A DNA stretch of 54,765 nucleotides, taken from the NCBI RefSeq assembly GCF_025128095.1, contig NZ_JAHLYT010000047.1, positions 1 to 54,765 on the forward strand, written 5' to 3'. The notes beneath the pieces are model-generated. The model made no database searches. It was not told the origin of the DNA and saw only the letters and a program-made list of their open reading frames with translations. Shown here in pieces: positions 13,491 to 22,383 of this stretch. Numbering within the stretch: the stretch's first letter is position 1; each line of letters begins with the position of its first letter. The position numbers were made by a program, and so were the translations under genes. Source of the stretch: Synechococcus sp. CS-1328 (GTDB lineage: Bacteria; Cyanobacteriota; Cyanobacteriia; PCC-6307; Cyanobiaceae).

Positions 13491-13838
13491 GTGTCCGAAT
13501 CCGGCGCCACCAGCCGCCAGGGGCCCCTGTCCGTTGAGGAAGTGGTGGCGATTCTGCGGCGCCGCTGGCAAGCCTCCTACGACCTCCAACTGGTGCAGCG
13601 ACGGGGTCGTCTCTACCTGCAGGTGATGTGGGCCTATCTCGAGCAGCAGTCGTTTCCGCTCAGCGCCGATGAATATGCCGATCGGATGGAGGAGCTGGTG
13701 GGTGCCCTCAACGGCATGGGAGTGGCCGGGCAGGTGCGCAGCTGGCTCAGCAGCACCAACGATCGGCCCCGCCTGGGCAAGGCGATGAATCTGGCCCTGG
13801 AACTCCCTCCCGAACGGGCCAGCGAATTTCTGCTCTGA
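13491..13838 (+). CDS. DUF3067 family protein
   Basis: A small protein I recognise as the cyanobacterial/plastid DUF3067 family of unknown function. The core runs from LSVEEVVAILRRRWQASYD through GRLYLQVMWAYLEQQSFPLS to RLGKAMNLALELPPERASEFLL. The start is uncertain: ATGs at 13392 and 13404 are in frame, but the segment before 13491 (VSESGATS) reads like untranslated DNA and would leave little room for the divergent petC promoter. The GTG at 13491 gives 115 residues, nearer the usual size. No catalytic motif is visible. Confidence 0.7.
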   Translation: MSESGATSRQGPLSVEEVVAILRRRWQASYDLQLVQRRGRLYLQVMWAYLEQQSFPLSADEYADRMEELVGALNGMGVAGQVRSWLSSTNDRPRLGKAMNLALELPPERASEFLL

Positions 13839-13915
13839 GCGTGAGCCGTTGCTGCAGCGGCAGCGGCACGTGGCAGCAGTCAGAGGCATCGATCCAGAGG
13901 CACTGGCCCGTGGCC

Positions 13916-14818
13916 TCAGCCAGCAGCAGCCGGAGCGGCTGGCCGCACCCGTTCCGCCAGGGCCACCAGGGCGACACCGACCAGGTAGAGGGCTGTGATC
14001 GCACCGCTGAGCAGCAGCATCGTGAACGGATCCGTGGACGGCGTCAGCACGGCTCCGGCAATGGCCGCGACCAGAAGCACCCAGCGCCAGCCAGCCAGCA
14101 TCACCTTGGCCCGGATCAGCCCCAAGGCGCCAAGCAGCAGCTGCAACACCGGCAACTGGAAGGCCAGGGCGGTGGCCACCATCAGCAACAGAACAAAGTC
14201 CAGATAGCGCTCGATCGACCAGAGCGGCTCGACCACATCCGCGCCGTAGTTCACCAGGAAGCGCAAAGCGGCTGGCACCAGGGCCCACCAGGCAAAGGCG
14301 AGGCCAGCGACAAACAACACCGCCGATCCCGCCACCGCCGGGGCCACCAGTTGCCGTTCCCGCCGGGTCAGGCCAGGCAGCACGAAGCCGAGAATCTCGT
14401 AGAGCACATAGGGAAGGGCCAGGCTGAGGCCGGCGTAGCCCGCCACCTTGAGGGAGACGAAGAGAAACTCGCCCGGCGCCAACTGCAGGAAGCGGATGCC
14501 CTGCGCCGGAACCTCCAGCAACTTGACCAACGGACGGACCACCACCAGGCAGCCCGCCGCCGCAATCACCACCGCCAGCAGGCTGCGCAGAACCCGGTTG
14601 CGCAGTTCGTCGAGATGCTCCATCAGGGTCATCTCCACTTCACCTGGATAGGCATCAGCCCCGTCTTCAGCCCCGGACTCAGCACCGCTATCGACCATCC
14701 CCTGATCGGAGATGGCGCTCACGGCGCCAGGGATGCGAATCGGTGCTGGTGGTCCTGCACCAGCTGCTGGTCCGGAGATGGGTTCCGGTGCCGTGATGGG
14801 GGTGTCGGTGTCGCTCAT
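13916..14818 (-). CDS. tatC: Sec-independent protein translocase TatC
   Basis: The core Tat receptor subunit in the thylakoid and plasma membranes. 300 residues. An acidic, low-complexity N-terminal tail of about 60 residues is longer than in most TatC proteins. It precedes the conserved MTLMEHLDELRNRVLRSL cytoplasmic motif and six hydrophobic spans, with VLYEILGFVLPGLTRRER between spans. The ATG overlaps the stop of the upstream RqcH-like gene (ATGA at 14818-14815), which supports this start despite the long tail. The tail has SGAE-type imperfect repeats. Confidence 0.95.
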   Translation of the reverse strand: MSDTDTPITAPEPISGPAAGAGPPAPIRIPGAVSAISDQGMVDSGAESGAEDGADAYPGEVEMTLMEHLDELRNRVLRSLLAVVIAAAGCLVVVRPLVKLLEVPAQGIRFLQLAPGEFLFVSLKVAGYAGLSLALPYVLYEILGFVLPGLTRRERQLVAPAVAGSAVLFVAGLAFAWWALVPAALRFLVNYGADVVEPLWSIERYLDFVLLLMVATALAFQLPVLQLLLGALGLIRAKVMLAGWRWVLLVAAIAGAVLTPSTDPFTMLLLSGAITALYLVGVALVALAERVRPAAPAAAG

Positions 14819-16626
14819 GGTCCAGGCTCCCAGGCCAGGCTAGGGGGATCGGCCCTCGGCTCGCCCTCGTGAGCGTCGATGACCGCTGCCCGCTGCGCCA
14901 GCCAGGCGGCGGCCCGGCCGGGCTCGCCCCAGAGCAGAGCGCCGCCGCGATGGCGCACCGTCCCCGGTCCAGCCCCGGGGATGCGCTGCAGCTCCTCGGT
15001 GGGCACCATCACCACCGGCACACGGCGGTTGCCGCGGGCGCGGCTGAAATGGGCCGCCAGATCCGCCGCCGCCTGGAGGTCGTCATCGCCGGCGACCGCC
15101 AGGGACGCCTTCAGAACCACGTGGCTGCCTGGACACTCCTGGGCGTGGAACCAGAGATCGCCGCGCCGCGCCTGACGCAGGCTGATCCATTCGTTCTGGC
15201 GATGGTTGCGGCCCACCTGCACGATCAGGCCGGCCGCCGTGGTGCCCTGCAGGGGCTCTGGGGCCATGGCCTTGGCCGCAGCCCGGCGATGGGCGCGCCG
15301 CTGGGGCTGCGGCGCCGGTGCTGGCCCCCTGGCGCTGTCTGTTCCCTCCGGTCCGCCGGGGCCATCCCGCAGCTCCTCGGCCAGGGCCTCCAGCTGCTCG
15401 ACGCCATCGGCCTGGTCGAGGAAGGTGCGGCTGTGCTCCAGCCAGGCAAGCCGCTGGCGGTGCCGCTCCAGCCGTGGTGTGATCGCCGCCAGCGAGCGCC
15501 GCAGCTTGCGGGCCCGCCGGTAGAGCGCCTGGGCCTCGTCGATCTGCTCGCGGGACAGCGCGAACTGACTGAGCAGGTCGTCCGCCTGGCTCTGCAGGGC
15601 TTCACTACCGCCAGCCGCCTCCATCAACGCCTCCTGCTGGTGCAACTGCCGCTGCTCACGCTCGGTTGCGGCCTTCAGCTGCTGGGCGAGCTGGTGCTGG
15701 CGACGCTGCAGCTCCCGCGCCCCCAGCAAGGTGCCGTAGTAGCCGGCCAGGGCCGTATTGATGGGAAGGCTGTCGCCAGCCTGAGCGGGATCCGCCGCAG
15801 CCGGATCAACCCGCCAGCAGCGGTAGACCGTGGGGCCAGCTGTATCGAAAAAAAAGCACTTATCGTCCACCGCCCTCAGCCAGGCGCACCACCGCTGCCA
15901 CAACCGTGACCAACCGGCCGCATCCAGCTCCTGCACAGGCTGAGCCAACCAGGCGGCGCTCTGCTCCGCGGACTCCCCCGCCAGCTGGCGGGCCAGGGCC
16001 GGGCTGATGCCCTGATAGCTCTCCCGCAGCGCCCGTTCCAGGGGCAGGGGCAACAGACTCAGGCGCCGCTGCCAGCTCTCGAACGGTTCGGCCGGATCGG
16101 GGCGATCGCCGCCCAGGGGTGGCGGCGGCTGGTAGGGGTCGCCGTTGCCGATCGGCCGCAGACGCGACTGTCCCTGCCGCACCTGATGGCCCAGGGCCAT
16201 CACCCGCTCCTCAGCGTCGAGCAGAAAGATGTTGCTGTGGCGCCCCATCAGTTCCACCACCAGCTGCCGTTGGGGAGGCTCGCCGGGACGGGGCGCGAAA
16301 CGCAGGTGCACGACGCGCTCCCAGCCGTCCTGGGCCAGCTCCACCAGGGCCAGCCCCTTGAGGCCATGCTGCAGCTGCTGGGCCAGGGTGCTGCCGTCAC
16401 CCTGACGGCGCGGTGCCGGGATCGCCAGCAGCCGAGGGGCTTCCGCCATCCAGCTGATCTCCAGCCAGCGCATGCCGTCGAGGCTGCGCAGCCCCAGTTG
16501 CACCGTGTGCGAGGCGCTCTGCTGTGCCTTCTCAAAGCGGCTCGGCACCAGAGCGGCACGCAGCTCCCCCAGCACCGCCCGCAGGCTGGTCACGTCCAGA
16601 GGCTGGAGGGGTTGGGTTGACACCAT
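14815..16626 (-). CDS. NFACT family protein, RqcH/Rqc2 homologue
   Basis: A ribosome-quality-control factor family that binds obstructed 50S subunits and recruits tRNA for C-terminal tailing. Also annotated as fibronectin-binding/FbpA. The start [19 protein letters not shown] gives 603 residues; earlier in-frame codons overlap gmk. Domain order: NFACT-N with [16 protein letters not shown] near residue 130, a long helical coiled-coil middle (Gln/Glu/Arg-rich, roughly 290-430), and the NFACT-R domain with [20 protein letters not shown]. Divergent from gmk with 61 nt between starts, and overlapping tatC at its 3' end. Confidence 0.9.
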   Translation of the reverse strand: MVSTQPLQPLDVTSLRAVLGELRAALVPSRFEKAQQSASHTVQLGLRSLDGMRWLEISWMAEAPRLLAIPAPRRQGDGSTLAQQLQHGLKGLALVELAQDGWERVVHLRFAPRPGEPPQRQLVVELMGRHSNIFLLDAEERVMALGHQVRQGQSRLRPIGNGDPYQPPPPLGGDRPDPAEPFESWQRRLSLLPLPLERALRESYQGISPALARQLAGESAEQSAAWLAQPVQELDAAGWSRLWQRWCAWLRAVDDKCFFFDTAGPTVYRCWRVDPAAADPAQAGDSLPINTALAGYYGTLLGARELQRRQHQLAQQLKAATEREQRQLHQQEALMEAAGGSEALQSQADDLLSQFALSREQIDEAQALYRRARKLRRSLAAITPRLERHRQRLAWLEHSRTFLDQADGVEQLEALAEELRDGPGGPEGTDSARGPAPAPQPQRRAHRRAAAKAMAPEPLQGTTAAGLIVQVGRNHRQNEWISLRQARRGDLWFHAQECPGSHVVLKASLAVAGDDDLQAAADLAAHFSRARGNRRVPVVMVPTEELQRIPGAGPGTVRHRGGALLWGEPGRAAAWLAQRAAVIDAHEGEPRADPPSLAWEPGP

Positions 16627-16687
16627 CACCGCTGGCAGGGGATCACGGCCGAGGCTGCTTACTCTGCTGCGCAGCAGTGTCACCTCC

Positions 16688-17266
16688 ATGGCCCGCGCCG
16701 CGTCGTCCGCCCGGCTCACCGTGATCACCGGTCCCAGCGGCGTGGGCAAGGGCACGCTGGTGAGCCGCTTACTGCAGCGCCAGCCACGCATCTGGCTGTC
16801 GATCTCAGCCACCACCCGCCAGCCCCGGGCCGGTGAGGTCGACGGCGTGCACTACTTCTTTCTCAGTCGTGACGCCTTCGAGGCGCAGGTGGCCGCAGGC
16901 GGCTTCCTCGAATGGGCCGAATTTGCCGGCAACCTTTACGGCACGCCGCGGCAGCCGGTGGAGCAGCATCTCGCCGAAGGACGGCCGGTCCTGCTGGAGA
17001 TCGAACTGGAAGGGGCCCGTCAAGTGCGTCACTCCTTCCCGTCGGGCCAGCAGCTGTTGATCCAGCCCCCCTCCTTTGAAGAGCTGGAACGGCGGATCCG
17101 TGGCCGCGGCACCGACAGCGAAGCCGCCATCGCGAAGCGCCTGGAGCGCGCCAGGGTGGAGCTGGCCGCCGCAGCCGAGTTCGATGCCTGCCTGGTGAAC
17201 GGGGATCTGGAGGTGGCGCTGGCGGACCTGGAACAGCTCATGGATCTGGGCACCAGCAAGAGCTGA
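16688..17266 (+). CDS. gmk: Guanylate kinase
   Basis: Phosphorylates GMP (and dGMP) to GDP with ATP. The ATG at 16688 gives [18 protein letters not shown] and 192 residues, the family size; the upstream open frame is antisense to the neighbouring gene. P-loop [10 protein letters not shown] near residue 14, GMP-binding [34 protein letters not shown], and [13 protein letters not shown]. The lid region has [17 protein letters not shown] gap of about 400 nt without a gene follows. Confidence 0.96.
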   Translation: MARAASSARLTVITGPSGVGKGTLVSRLLQRQPRIWLSISATTRQPRAGEVDGVHYFFLSRDAFEAQVAAGGFLEWAEFAGNLYGTPRQPVEQHLAEGRPVLLEIELEGARQVRHSFPSGQQLLIQPPSFEELERRIRGRGTDSEAAIAKRLERARVELAAAAEFDACLVNGDLEVALADLEQLMDLGTSKS

Positions 17267-17289
17267 TCTTTGCGTTGATGCGTGAGCTG

Positions 17290-17340
17290 ATCGGTCCAAT
17301 CTGTCGGATCTGTCCGATTTGTTGTCCGACCTGTCCGATC
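17290..17340. repeat. Degenerate 9-nt tandem repeat downstream of gmk
   Basis: About five imperfect copies of a unit close to ATCTGTCCG, one of them 3 nt longer, follow the gmk stop. No gene or terminator is apparent in the repeat. Confidence 0.7.
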
Positions 17341-17541
17341 CGATACGACCAGACACAAGAGCATGGCGATCCCAGCATCAACGCTGGATCGGCGCAGCCG
17401 AAACCTTGCGATTGATCAGAGCTTCGTCCCGATCATCCGGACCTGATGGCGAGCCAATCAGCATCACCAACTGCAGACGCAGAACATCGCCAGCCCCGCA
17501 GGCTCCGGGGCAAACATGGCAAACACGCCGTTCCTAACCAC
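17341..17541. other. Intergenic segment without recognisable gene
   Basis: Between the 9-nt repeat and the psaJ terminator I see no credible coding frame, tRNA or conserved RNA motif. It has no strong hairpin and is slightly less GC-rich than its surroundings. Confidence 0.5.
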
Positions 17542-17569
17542 AAAAAAGCGGCCCCAAAAAGGAGCCGCT
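17542..17569 (-). terminator. Rho-independent terminator of psaF-psaJ
   Basis: Read on the minus strand: AGCGGCTCC, loop TTTTT, GGGGCCGCT (9-bp stem with one G-U), followed immediately by six T. It sits about 100 nt downstream of psaJ on the same strand, the expected place for the end of the psaFJ transcript. Confidence 0.88.
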
Positions 17570-17670
17570 AAGGATAGGTGAGCCTGGGAAAGATTTCAGC
17601 TATTGAACCTGAGAGGGCATCCAAACAACTCTTTGGAGGTCGCCTTCCCAACCACCGAATTCAATCAGAT

Positions 17671-17787
17671 TCAGAGGGGGTGGAACAGAAGATCCGGGAA
17701 GAAGCGATTGAACTCAATCATGATTCCAGCGGTGATCGTGAACCAGATGGCAGCGAACACCGGAGCGGTGGTCAGGAATTTCTTCAT
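17671..17787 (-). CDS. psaJ: Photosystem I subunit PsaJ (subunit IX)
   Basis: A 38-residue one-span membrane peptide found by translating the minus strand between psaF and the terminator. It reads [17 protein letters not shown], then a hydrophobic stretch, then [15 protein letters not shown], the canonical PsaJ pattern. PsaJ binds chlorophyll and stabilises PsaF at the plastocyanin/cytochrome c6 side of PSI. The psaF-psaJ order is standard. The spacer to psaF is made of 17-nt tandem repeats. Confidence 0.96.
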   Translation of the reverse strand: MKKFLTTAPVFAAIWFTITAGIMIEFNRFFPDLLFHPL

Positions 17788-17826
17788 GTCAGAGAAGGGT
17801 GAAGCGTGTTAGGAAGCAGGACATCA

Positions 17827-17911
17827 GCCTGCCGCGATTAAGAACCTGCCGCGATCAACAGCCTGTGGAGATCAACAGCCTGTGGCAGTCACCAGCCTGT
17901 CGCCTTCAGCG
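17827..17911. repeat. 17-nt degenerate tandem repeat x5 between psaF and psaJ
   Basis: Five consecutive 17-nt units (17827, 17844, 17861, 17878, 17895), each starting G/A-CCTG; unit 3 is GCCTGTGGAGATCAACA. The last unit contains the psaF stop codon (TGA at 17908-17906). The units fill most of the psaF-psaJ spacer. Confidence 0.9.
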
Positions 17912-18385
17912 GGGCGACACGGTGACCTTGTTGTCCGACTCGAGCAACTTGCCGCTGGTGAATTCACCGAAGGCCGCGATCGGCCAGCTGGCGGCTGCCA
18001 GGGTGCTCTTCAGGGCCAGGGAGAGATCGATCTGGATCTCCTTGGTGGTGGCGTCCTTGGTGCCACGGATGGCCTGCAGGTAGGAGCGACCAGCCCAGCC
18101 GATGCAACCGGCGATGTAGAGGAAGGCGATGCCGGGGATCATGAAGTCTCCGGCGTGGCTCCAGCGGCCATCGACAATCAGGTGGGGCAGACCATCAGTG
18201 CCGCAGACGGCCTTGCTGTACATCGCAAAGCGAGCTTTGGCCTGCTCGGTCTGGGCCGCGCCGGCCCGCTGCTGGAACCGCGGGCTCTCGGCGCAGGGGG
18301 TCAAACCGGCTACATCAGCCCTGGCGGACGGAGCGAAGCCAAGGATGAGAAAGGCGGAAAGAACGACGGCGAATAGACGGCGCAT
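17906..18385 (-). CDS. psaF: Photosystem I subunit PsaF (subunit III)
   Basis: A 159-residue precursor of the lumen-exposed PSI subunit. The ATG at 18385 opens MRRLFAVVLSAFLILGF, a signal peptide cleaved after APSARA. The mature domain DVAGLTPCAESPRFQQRAG has the conserved Cys pair (Cys in TPCAES and in SKAVCGTDG). HLIVDGRWSHAGDFMIPGIAFLYIAGCIGW leads into the membrane span, then the C-terminal RSYLQAIRGTKD and WPIAAFGEFTSGKL. Divergent from tsaD with 61 nt between starts. Confidence 0.97.
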   Translation of the reverse strand: MRRLFAVVLSAFLILGFAPSARADVAGLTPCAESPRFQQRAGAAQTEQAKARFAMYSKAVCGTDGLPHLIVDGRWSHAGDFMIPGIAFLYIAGCIGWAGRSYLQAIRGTKDATTKEIQIDLSLALKSTLAAASWPIAAFGEFTSGKLLESDNKVTVSPR

Positions 18386-18446
18386 AGGGAGTTCGGCCGC
18401 AGGGCAGGATGTCACGACCGGACAGTAGGAGCGGCCCCCAGAGTCC

Positions 18447-19502
18447 ATGGCCACGATTCTTGCCCTCGAAACAAGTTGTGACGAGTCGGCAGCGGCGATT
18501 GTGCGGGATCGCACCGTTCTGGCCCATGCCGTGGCCTCCCAGGTAGAGGAACATGCGCGTTTCGGTGGCGTGGTGCCTGAAATCGCCTCGCGACGGCATG
18601 TGGAGGCGCTGCCCCAGCTGATCGCCACCGTGCTGACCGAGAGCGGCGTGGCGCTGCCCCAGCTGGATGCGGTCGCCGCCACAGTGGCGCCGGGCCTGGT
18701 GGGAGCCCTGCTGGTGGGGTCGGTCACGGGCCGCACCCTGGCCCGCCTGCATGGATTGCCGTTCCTGGGCATGCATCACCTTGAGGCGCACCTCTGCTCG
18801 GTAGAGCTCGGATCTCCGCTGCCGCCGGGGCCCTATCTGGTGCTGCTGGTCAGTGGTGGCCATACCGAACTGATCCGGGTCGATGGTCCCGGGCGCTATC
18901 AGCCGCTGGGCCGCAGCCATGACGACGCCGCCGGCGAGGCCTTCGACAAGGTGGCACGCCTGCTCGGATTGACCTACCCCGGCGGGCCTGCCATTCAGGC
19001 CGCCGCCGAAGGCGGCGATCCCCACCGCTTCGCCCTGCCCAAGGGGCGGGTATCGAGGCCGGAAGGGGGCTTCTACCCCTATGACTTCAGCTTCAGCGGC
19101 CTCAAGACCGCCATGCTGCGCCAGGTGAGGGCGCTCGAGGCCACGGCAGAGCCTCTTCCTGTGGCGGATCTGGCGGCGAGCTTCGAGCAGGTGGTGGCCG
19201 ATGTGCTGGTGGAGCGCAGCTGCCGCTGTGCCCGCGACCAGGGTCTGGCCACGATCGTGCTGGTGGGCGGCGTGGCGGCCAACCGGCGCCTGCGGCAACG
19301 GATGGAGCGGAGCTGCGCCGAGGCCGGGCTGCAATGGCGTCTGGCTCCACTGGCGTTCTGCACCGACAATGCCGCCATGGTGGGCGTGGCAGCCACCCAG
19401 AGATTCGCGCAGGGTTGCAGCAGCCCGATGGATCTGGGCGTTGCGCCGCGGTTGCCGCTGGTTCAGGCCGGGCAGCTGTACGAGGCAACAGCTTGTTTCT
19501 GA
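18447..19502 (+). CDS. tsaD: tRNA N6-adenosine threonylcarbamoyltransferase TsaD
   Basis: Transfers threonylcarbamoyl to A37 of ANN-decoding tRNAs together with TsaB and TsaE. 351 residues, usual length. ASKHA-fold motifs: [16 protein letters not shown] at the N-terminus, the metal-binding [61 protein letters not shown] and [10 protein letters not shown]. Formerly annotated gcp. Followed after 39 nt by the hli gene on the same strand. Confidence 0.97.
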   Translation: MATILALETSCDESAAAIVRDRTVLAHAVASQVEEHARFGGVVPEIASRRHVEALPQLIATVLTESGVALPQLDAVAATVAPGLVGALLVGSVTGRTLARLHGLPFLGMHHLEAHLCSVELGSPLPPGPYLVLLVSGGHTELIRVDGPGRYQPLGRSHDDAAGEAFDKVARLLGLTYPGGPAIQAAAEGGDPHRFALPKGRVSRPEGGFYPYDFSFSGLKTAMLRQVRALEATAEPLPVADLAASFEQVVADVLVERSCRCARDQGLATIVLVGGVAANRRLRQRMERSCAEAGLQWRLAPLAFCTDNAAMVGVAATQRFAQGCSSPMDLGVAPRLPLVQAGQLYEATACF

Positions 19503-19541
19503 TCGCCCTAGGGTGGAAGGATTCTCTGAGGGCTGGTCGCC

Positions 19542-19796
19542 ATGGCGCCGGTGGAGCAGGGCCAGGTTGGGAGCACGACCGATCCAGGTCAGGTTGCTGT
19601 GGCGCCGATTGACGCTGCCCTGCCGGGCGACGTTGAGTCTCAGGCCGTGGTCGAGCCGGTTGGCCCGGAAGAGCTGAATGCCTGGCGACGGGGCTTCACG
19701 CCCCAGGCGGAGATCTGGAACGGCCGGCTGGCGATGCTGGGCCTATCCGTTGGGCTGACCGTTCTGCTGATTGCCCGCCTGGCTGCCGGCCACTGA
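19542..19796 (+). CDS. hli: High-light-inducible protein (Hlip/SCP family)
   Basis: An 84-residue single-span chlorophyll a/b-binding-like protein. The ExxNxR chlorophyll-binding helix is present as AEIWNGRLAMLGLSVGL, followed by LLIARLAAGH. About 50 residues of acidic, Pro-rich N-terminus precede it, longer than the smallest Hlips. Hlips bind chlorophyll and carotenoid near photosystem assembly and repair sites in the thylakoid membrane and are usually induced by high light. Convergent with pilT, with 25 nt between the stops. Confidence 0.93.
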   Translation: MAPVEQGQVGSTTDPGQVAVAPIDAALPGDVESQAVVEPVGPEELNAWRRGFTPQAEIWNGRLAMLGLSVGLTVLLIARLAAGH

Positions 19797-19821
19797 AACC
19801 GGCCCACTGAACAACCCGCGA

Positions 19822-21102
19822 TCAGGTTCTGCCGCGCAGAGCCTGGGCAAGCTCATTGGGCTTGAGGCTCACAGCCACGGCATCCTCTGCTTCGACGCGG
19901 CCGTCTTCCACCAGCTTGACCAGGCTCTGGTTGGTGGTCACCATGCCATCGAAACCACTGCGCTTCATGATCTCTTCGATCTCGTCGAGTTCGCCGCGCT
20001 GGATGTAGTCCTTGCAGGCTTCGGTGTTGATCAGGATGTCGTGAAAAGCAGCCCGTTTGCCATCGGTGGTCTTGATCAGGCCCTGGGCGACCACCCCCAG
20101 CAAGGTTTCAGACACCGCGCGCCGCACCGCATCCTGCTCCTGGGGCGGATACATCCCCAGCACCCGCTCCACGGTCTTCACGGCGGAATTGGTGTGCAGC
20201 GTTCCGAACACCAGGTGACCCGTCTGGGAGGCTTCGATCGCGGTGGCCAGGGTTTCCTGGTCACGGATTTCGCCGATCAGGATCACATCCGGATCCTCCC
20301 GCAGGGCGGCACGCAGGGCGTTGTGAAACAGCTTGGTGTGCTGGCCCACTTCCCGGTGGCGAATGAGAGATTGGCGACTCTCATGCACAAATTCCACCGG
20401 ATCCTCAATTGTGAGGATGTGGCGGGTCATGTTGCGGTTGATCCAGTCGATCATCGCCGCCAGCGTGGTGCTCTTGCCGGAACCTGTTGGACCGGTCACC
20501 AGGATCATGCCCTTGGGCAGGGCTGAAATCCTCTTGAGGACCGACGGCAGATGCAGGTCCTCCAGGGTGGCGATCTTCTGAGGAATCAACCGCAGCACCA
20601 TCGCCGGCCCCCGGAACGAATCGAGCACGTTGATGCGGACCCGCGCGAAGGGGAAGGCAAAACTGCCGTCGAATTCCTTGTCTCGCTGAAAGGCATCGAT
20701 TTCAGCGGGCGTCAGCATCTCCCGCAGCCAGCTCTGGAACGTGGCGGCGTCGGTCACCGGCCAACCGGTGCGCGCCATCTCGCCGCGGGCTCTGTAGCGC
20801 GGTTCTTCACCAATGCCCAGGTGCACATCCGAATGGTTCCGCTCGTGGGCCAGGCGCACGATGCCCTCCAGATTGGCGGGTTGGGGCCCGTAATTGCCAC
20901 CCTCCTCTCCAGCTGCTGCCACCGGGGTGGTGGACTGTTGGGTGCTGGGTGGTGGCGGCGGTGGTGGCGGTTGCAGCCCCTTGCCGGGCGAGGCAGGGGT
21001 GGGTGGCTGGGCCGGAGCGGCCACCGGGAACGGGGAGGGCAGAGCCGAGGTTCCGGCGGGGGGGAAGGGCGAAGGCGGAAAGGGAGAATCGGCCTGGGCC
21101 AT
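19822..21102 (-). CDS. pilT: Type IV pilus retraction ATPase PilT
   Basis: A hexameric secretion-type ATPase that depolymerises pilin during twitching and DNA uptake. 426 residues. The first 75 or so are Pro/Ala-rich and include SPFPP twice (residues 6-15) and a run of eight prolines. The PilT/VirB11 core follows, with the Walker A GPTGSGKSTT (about 203-212), Asp box, Walker B DPDVILIGEIRDQETL, and His box QTGHLVFGTLHTNSA. Divergent from wecB. No pilB or pilC is adjacent. PilU cannot be excluded by eye. Confidence 0.92.
   Translation of the reverse strand: MAQADSPFPPSPFPPAGTSALPSPFPVAAPAQPPTPASPGKGLQPPPPPPPPSTQQSTTPVAAAGEEGGNYGPQPANLEGIVRLAHERNHSDVHLGIGEEPRYRARGEMARTGWPVTDAATFQSWLREMLTPAEIDAFQRDKEFDGSFAFPFARVRINVLDSFRGPAMVLRLIPQKIATLEDLHLPSVLKRISALPKGMILVTGPTGSGKSTTLAAMIDWINRNMTRHILTIEDPVEFVHESRQSLIRHREVGQHTKLFHNALRAALREDPDVILIGEIRDQETLATAIEASQTGHLVFGTLHTNSAVKTVERVLGMYPPQEQDAVRRAVSETLLGVVAQGLIKTTDGKRAAFHDILINTEACKDYIQRGELDEIEEIMKRSGFDGMVTTNQSLVKLVEDGRVEAEDAVAVSLKPNELAQALRGRT
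21058..21087 (-). repeat. 15-nt tandem repeat x2 in pilT
   Basis: Two adjacent 15-nt units encode SPFPP-SPFPP (PilT residues 6-15). The two copies differ at several third codon positions, so the duplication is old or the peptide is selected. Confidence 0.7.
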
Positions 21103-21197
21103 GCCGGAGCGGAACGGGTCGGGTTCAACCAGCTTCGCCCCTATCGGGCCAGGAAGCCACCATCCCTAGGATCCGGGCATTGCTGCTGGGCGACGGG

Positions 21198-22313
21198 ATG
21201 CCACTGGTCACGATCGTGCTGGGCACCCGGCCGGAGGCGATCAAACTGGCCCCGGTGATCCGTGCCTTTCAGCAGGCCCCGGACCTGACCACCCGTGTGG
21301 TGCTCACCGGCCAGCACCGCGAGATGGTCAGCCAGGTGATGGAGCTGTTCGGCCTCCAGGCCGATCACGATCTGGCGCTGATGGCTCCCAAGCAGACCCT
21401 CACCCACGTGACCTGTGCCGCCCTCCAAGGTCTGGAAAAGGAATTCACCGAGCATCGACCGGACCTGGTGCTGGTCCAGGGCGACACCACCACCGCCTTC
21501 TCCTCAGCCCTGGCGGCCTTCTATGGCCAGATCCCCGTGGGGCATGTCGAAGCCGGCCTGCGCACCGACAACCTGCTCGACCCCTTCCCCGAGGAGGCCA
21601 ATCGCAGGCTGATCTCCCAGCTCGCCCAGCTTCACTTCGCGCCGACGGCGCAATCGGCCAGCAATCTGCGCGCCTCCGGTGTGGTGGGCGACATCCTCAT
21701 CACCGGCAACACGGTGATCGATGCTCTGCTGCTGATGGCGGAGACGGCCCCGGACTGGGATCTGCCCGGCCTCGACTGGACCAGGCAGCGGGTGCTGCTG
21801 GCCACCGTGCACCGTCGCGAGAACTGGGGCGAACGGCTGCAGCAGATCGGCCGGGGTTTCCTCGATCTGCTGGAGCGTTTTCCCGATACATCCCTGCTGC
21901 TGCCGCTGCATCGCAACCCCACCGTGCGCGAACCCCTGCAGGCCCTGTTGGGCGACCATCCCCGTGCCTTCCTCACCGAACCCCTCGACTACGATCGCCT
22001 GGTGGCGGCGATGCGGGGCTGCACGCTGCTGCTGACCGATTCGGGCGGCCTGCAGGAGGAGGCACCCGCTTTGGGCAAGCCGGTGCTGGTGCTGCGCCGC
22101 ACCACCGAGCGCCCCGAAGCGGTGGAAGCCGGCACCGCTCGCCTGATCGGCACCGACAGCGGCGACATCCTGCGGGAGGCCAGCCACCTGCTGGAGGATC
22201 CCGAGGCCTACGCGGCCATGGCCCAGGCCCACAACCCCTTCGGCGATGGGCAGGCGAGCGGACGCATCCTGGAGGCGGTCCGCAGCTTTCTCAACGGCGG
22301 GGACGCTCAGTAG
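21198..22313 (+). CDS. wecB: UDP-N-acetylglucosamine 2-epimerase (non-hydrolysing)
   Basis: Interconverts UDP-GlcNAc and UDP-ManNAc for surface polysaccharide synthesis. The ATG at 21198 gives MPLVTIVLGTRPEAIKLAPV and 371 residues, typical for WecB. Conserved blocks: TGQHREMVSQVMELFGL, QGDTTTAFSSALAAFY, VGHVEAGLRTDNLLDPFPEE, RRENWGERL, TDSGGLQEEAPALGKPVLVLR and TERPEAVEAGTARLIG. The frame is open upstream only as antisense to pilT. Stands alone; no other sugar genes are adjacent. Confidence 0.95.
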   Translation: MPLVTIVLGTRPEAIKLAPVIRAFQQAPDLTTRVVLTGQHREMVSQVMELFGLQADHDLALMAPKQTLTHVTCAALQGLEKEFTEHRPDLVLVQGDTTTAFSSALAAFYGQIPVGHVEAGLRTDNLLDPFPEEANRRLISQLAQLHFAPTAQSASNLRASGVVGDILITGNTVIDALLLMAETAPDWDLPGLDWTRQRVLLATVHRRENWGERLQQIGRGFLDLLERFPDTSLLLPLHRNPTVREPLQALLGDHPRAFLTEPLDYDRLVAAMRGCTLLLTDSGGLQEEAPALGKPVLVLRRTTERPEAVEAGTARLIGTDSGDILREASHLLEDPEAYAAMAQAHNPFGDGQASGRILEAVRSFLNGGDAQ

Positions 22314-22334
22314 GCCTGCAGCTGGTCAACCTGC

Positions 22335-22381
22335 ACTCAGGCACCCTTGCCTGAGTCGGCCTGCATGGAGATCCATCTCCA
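22335..22381. terminator. Two perfect hairpins between convergent wecB and the HlyD-type gene
   Basis: ACTCAGGCA and TGCCTGAGT form a 9-bp stem with loop CCCT (22335-22356). A second perfect stem, TGGAGAT/ATCTCCA, follows at 22366-22381. Neither is followed by a T run, so intrinsic termination is not certain, but the position between two convergent stops fits bidirectional termination. Confidence 0.55.
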
Positions 22382-22383
22382 AG

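Noticed and set aside
17599..17812. Plus-strand small open frames across psaJ
   Set aside because: They are antisense to psaJ, whose 38-residue product matches its family over the full length.
17827..17911. CRISPR-like array between psaF and psaJ
   Set aside because: The units are contiguous 17-mers without spacers, so this is a tandem repeat and not a CRISPR.
20949..21197. N-terminal extension of WecB
   Set aside because: The 83 extra codons are antisense to pilT and unlike any epimerase; the conserved protein begins at ATG 21198.
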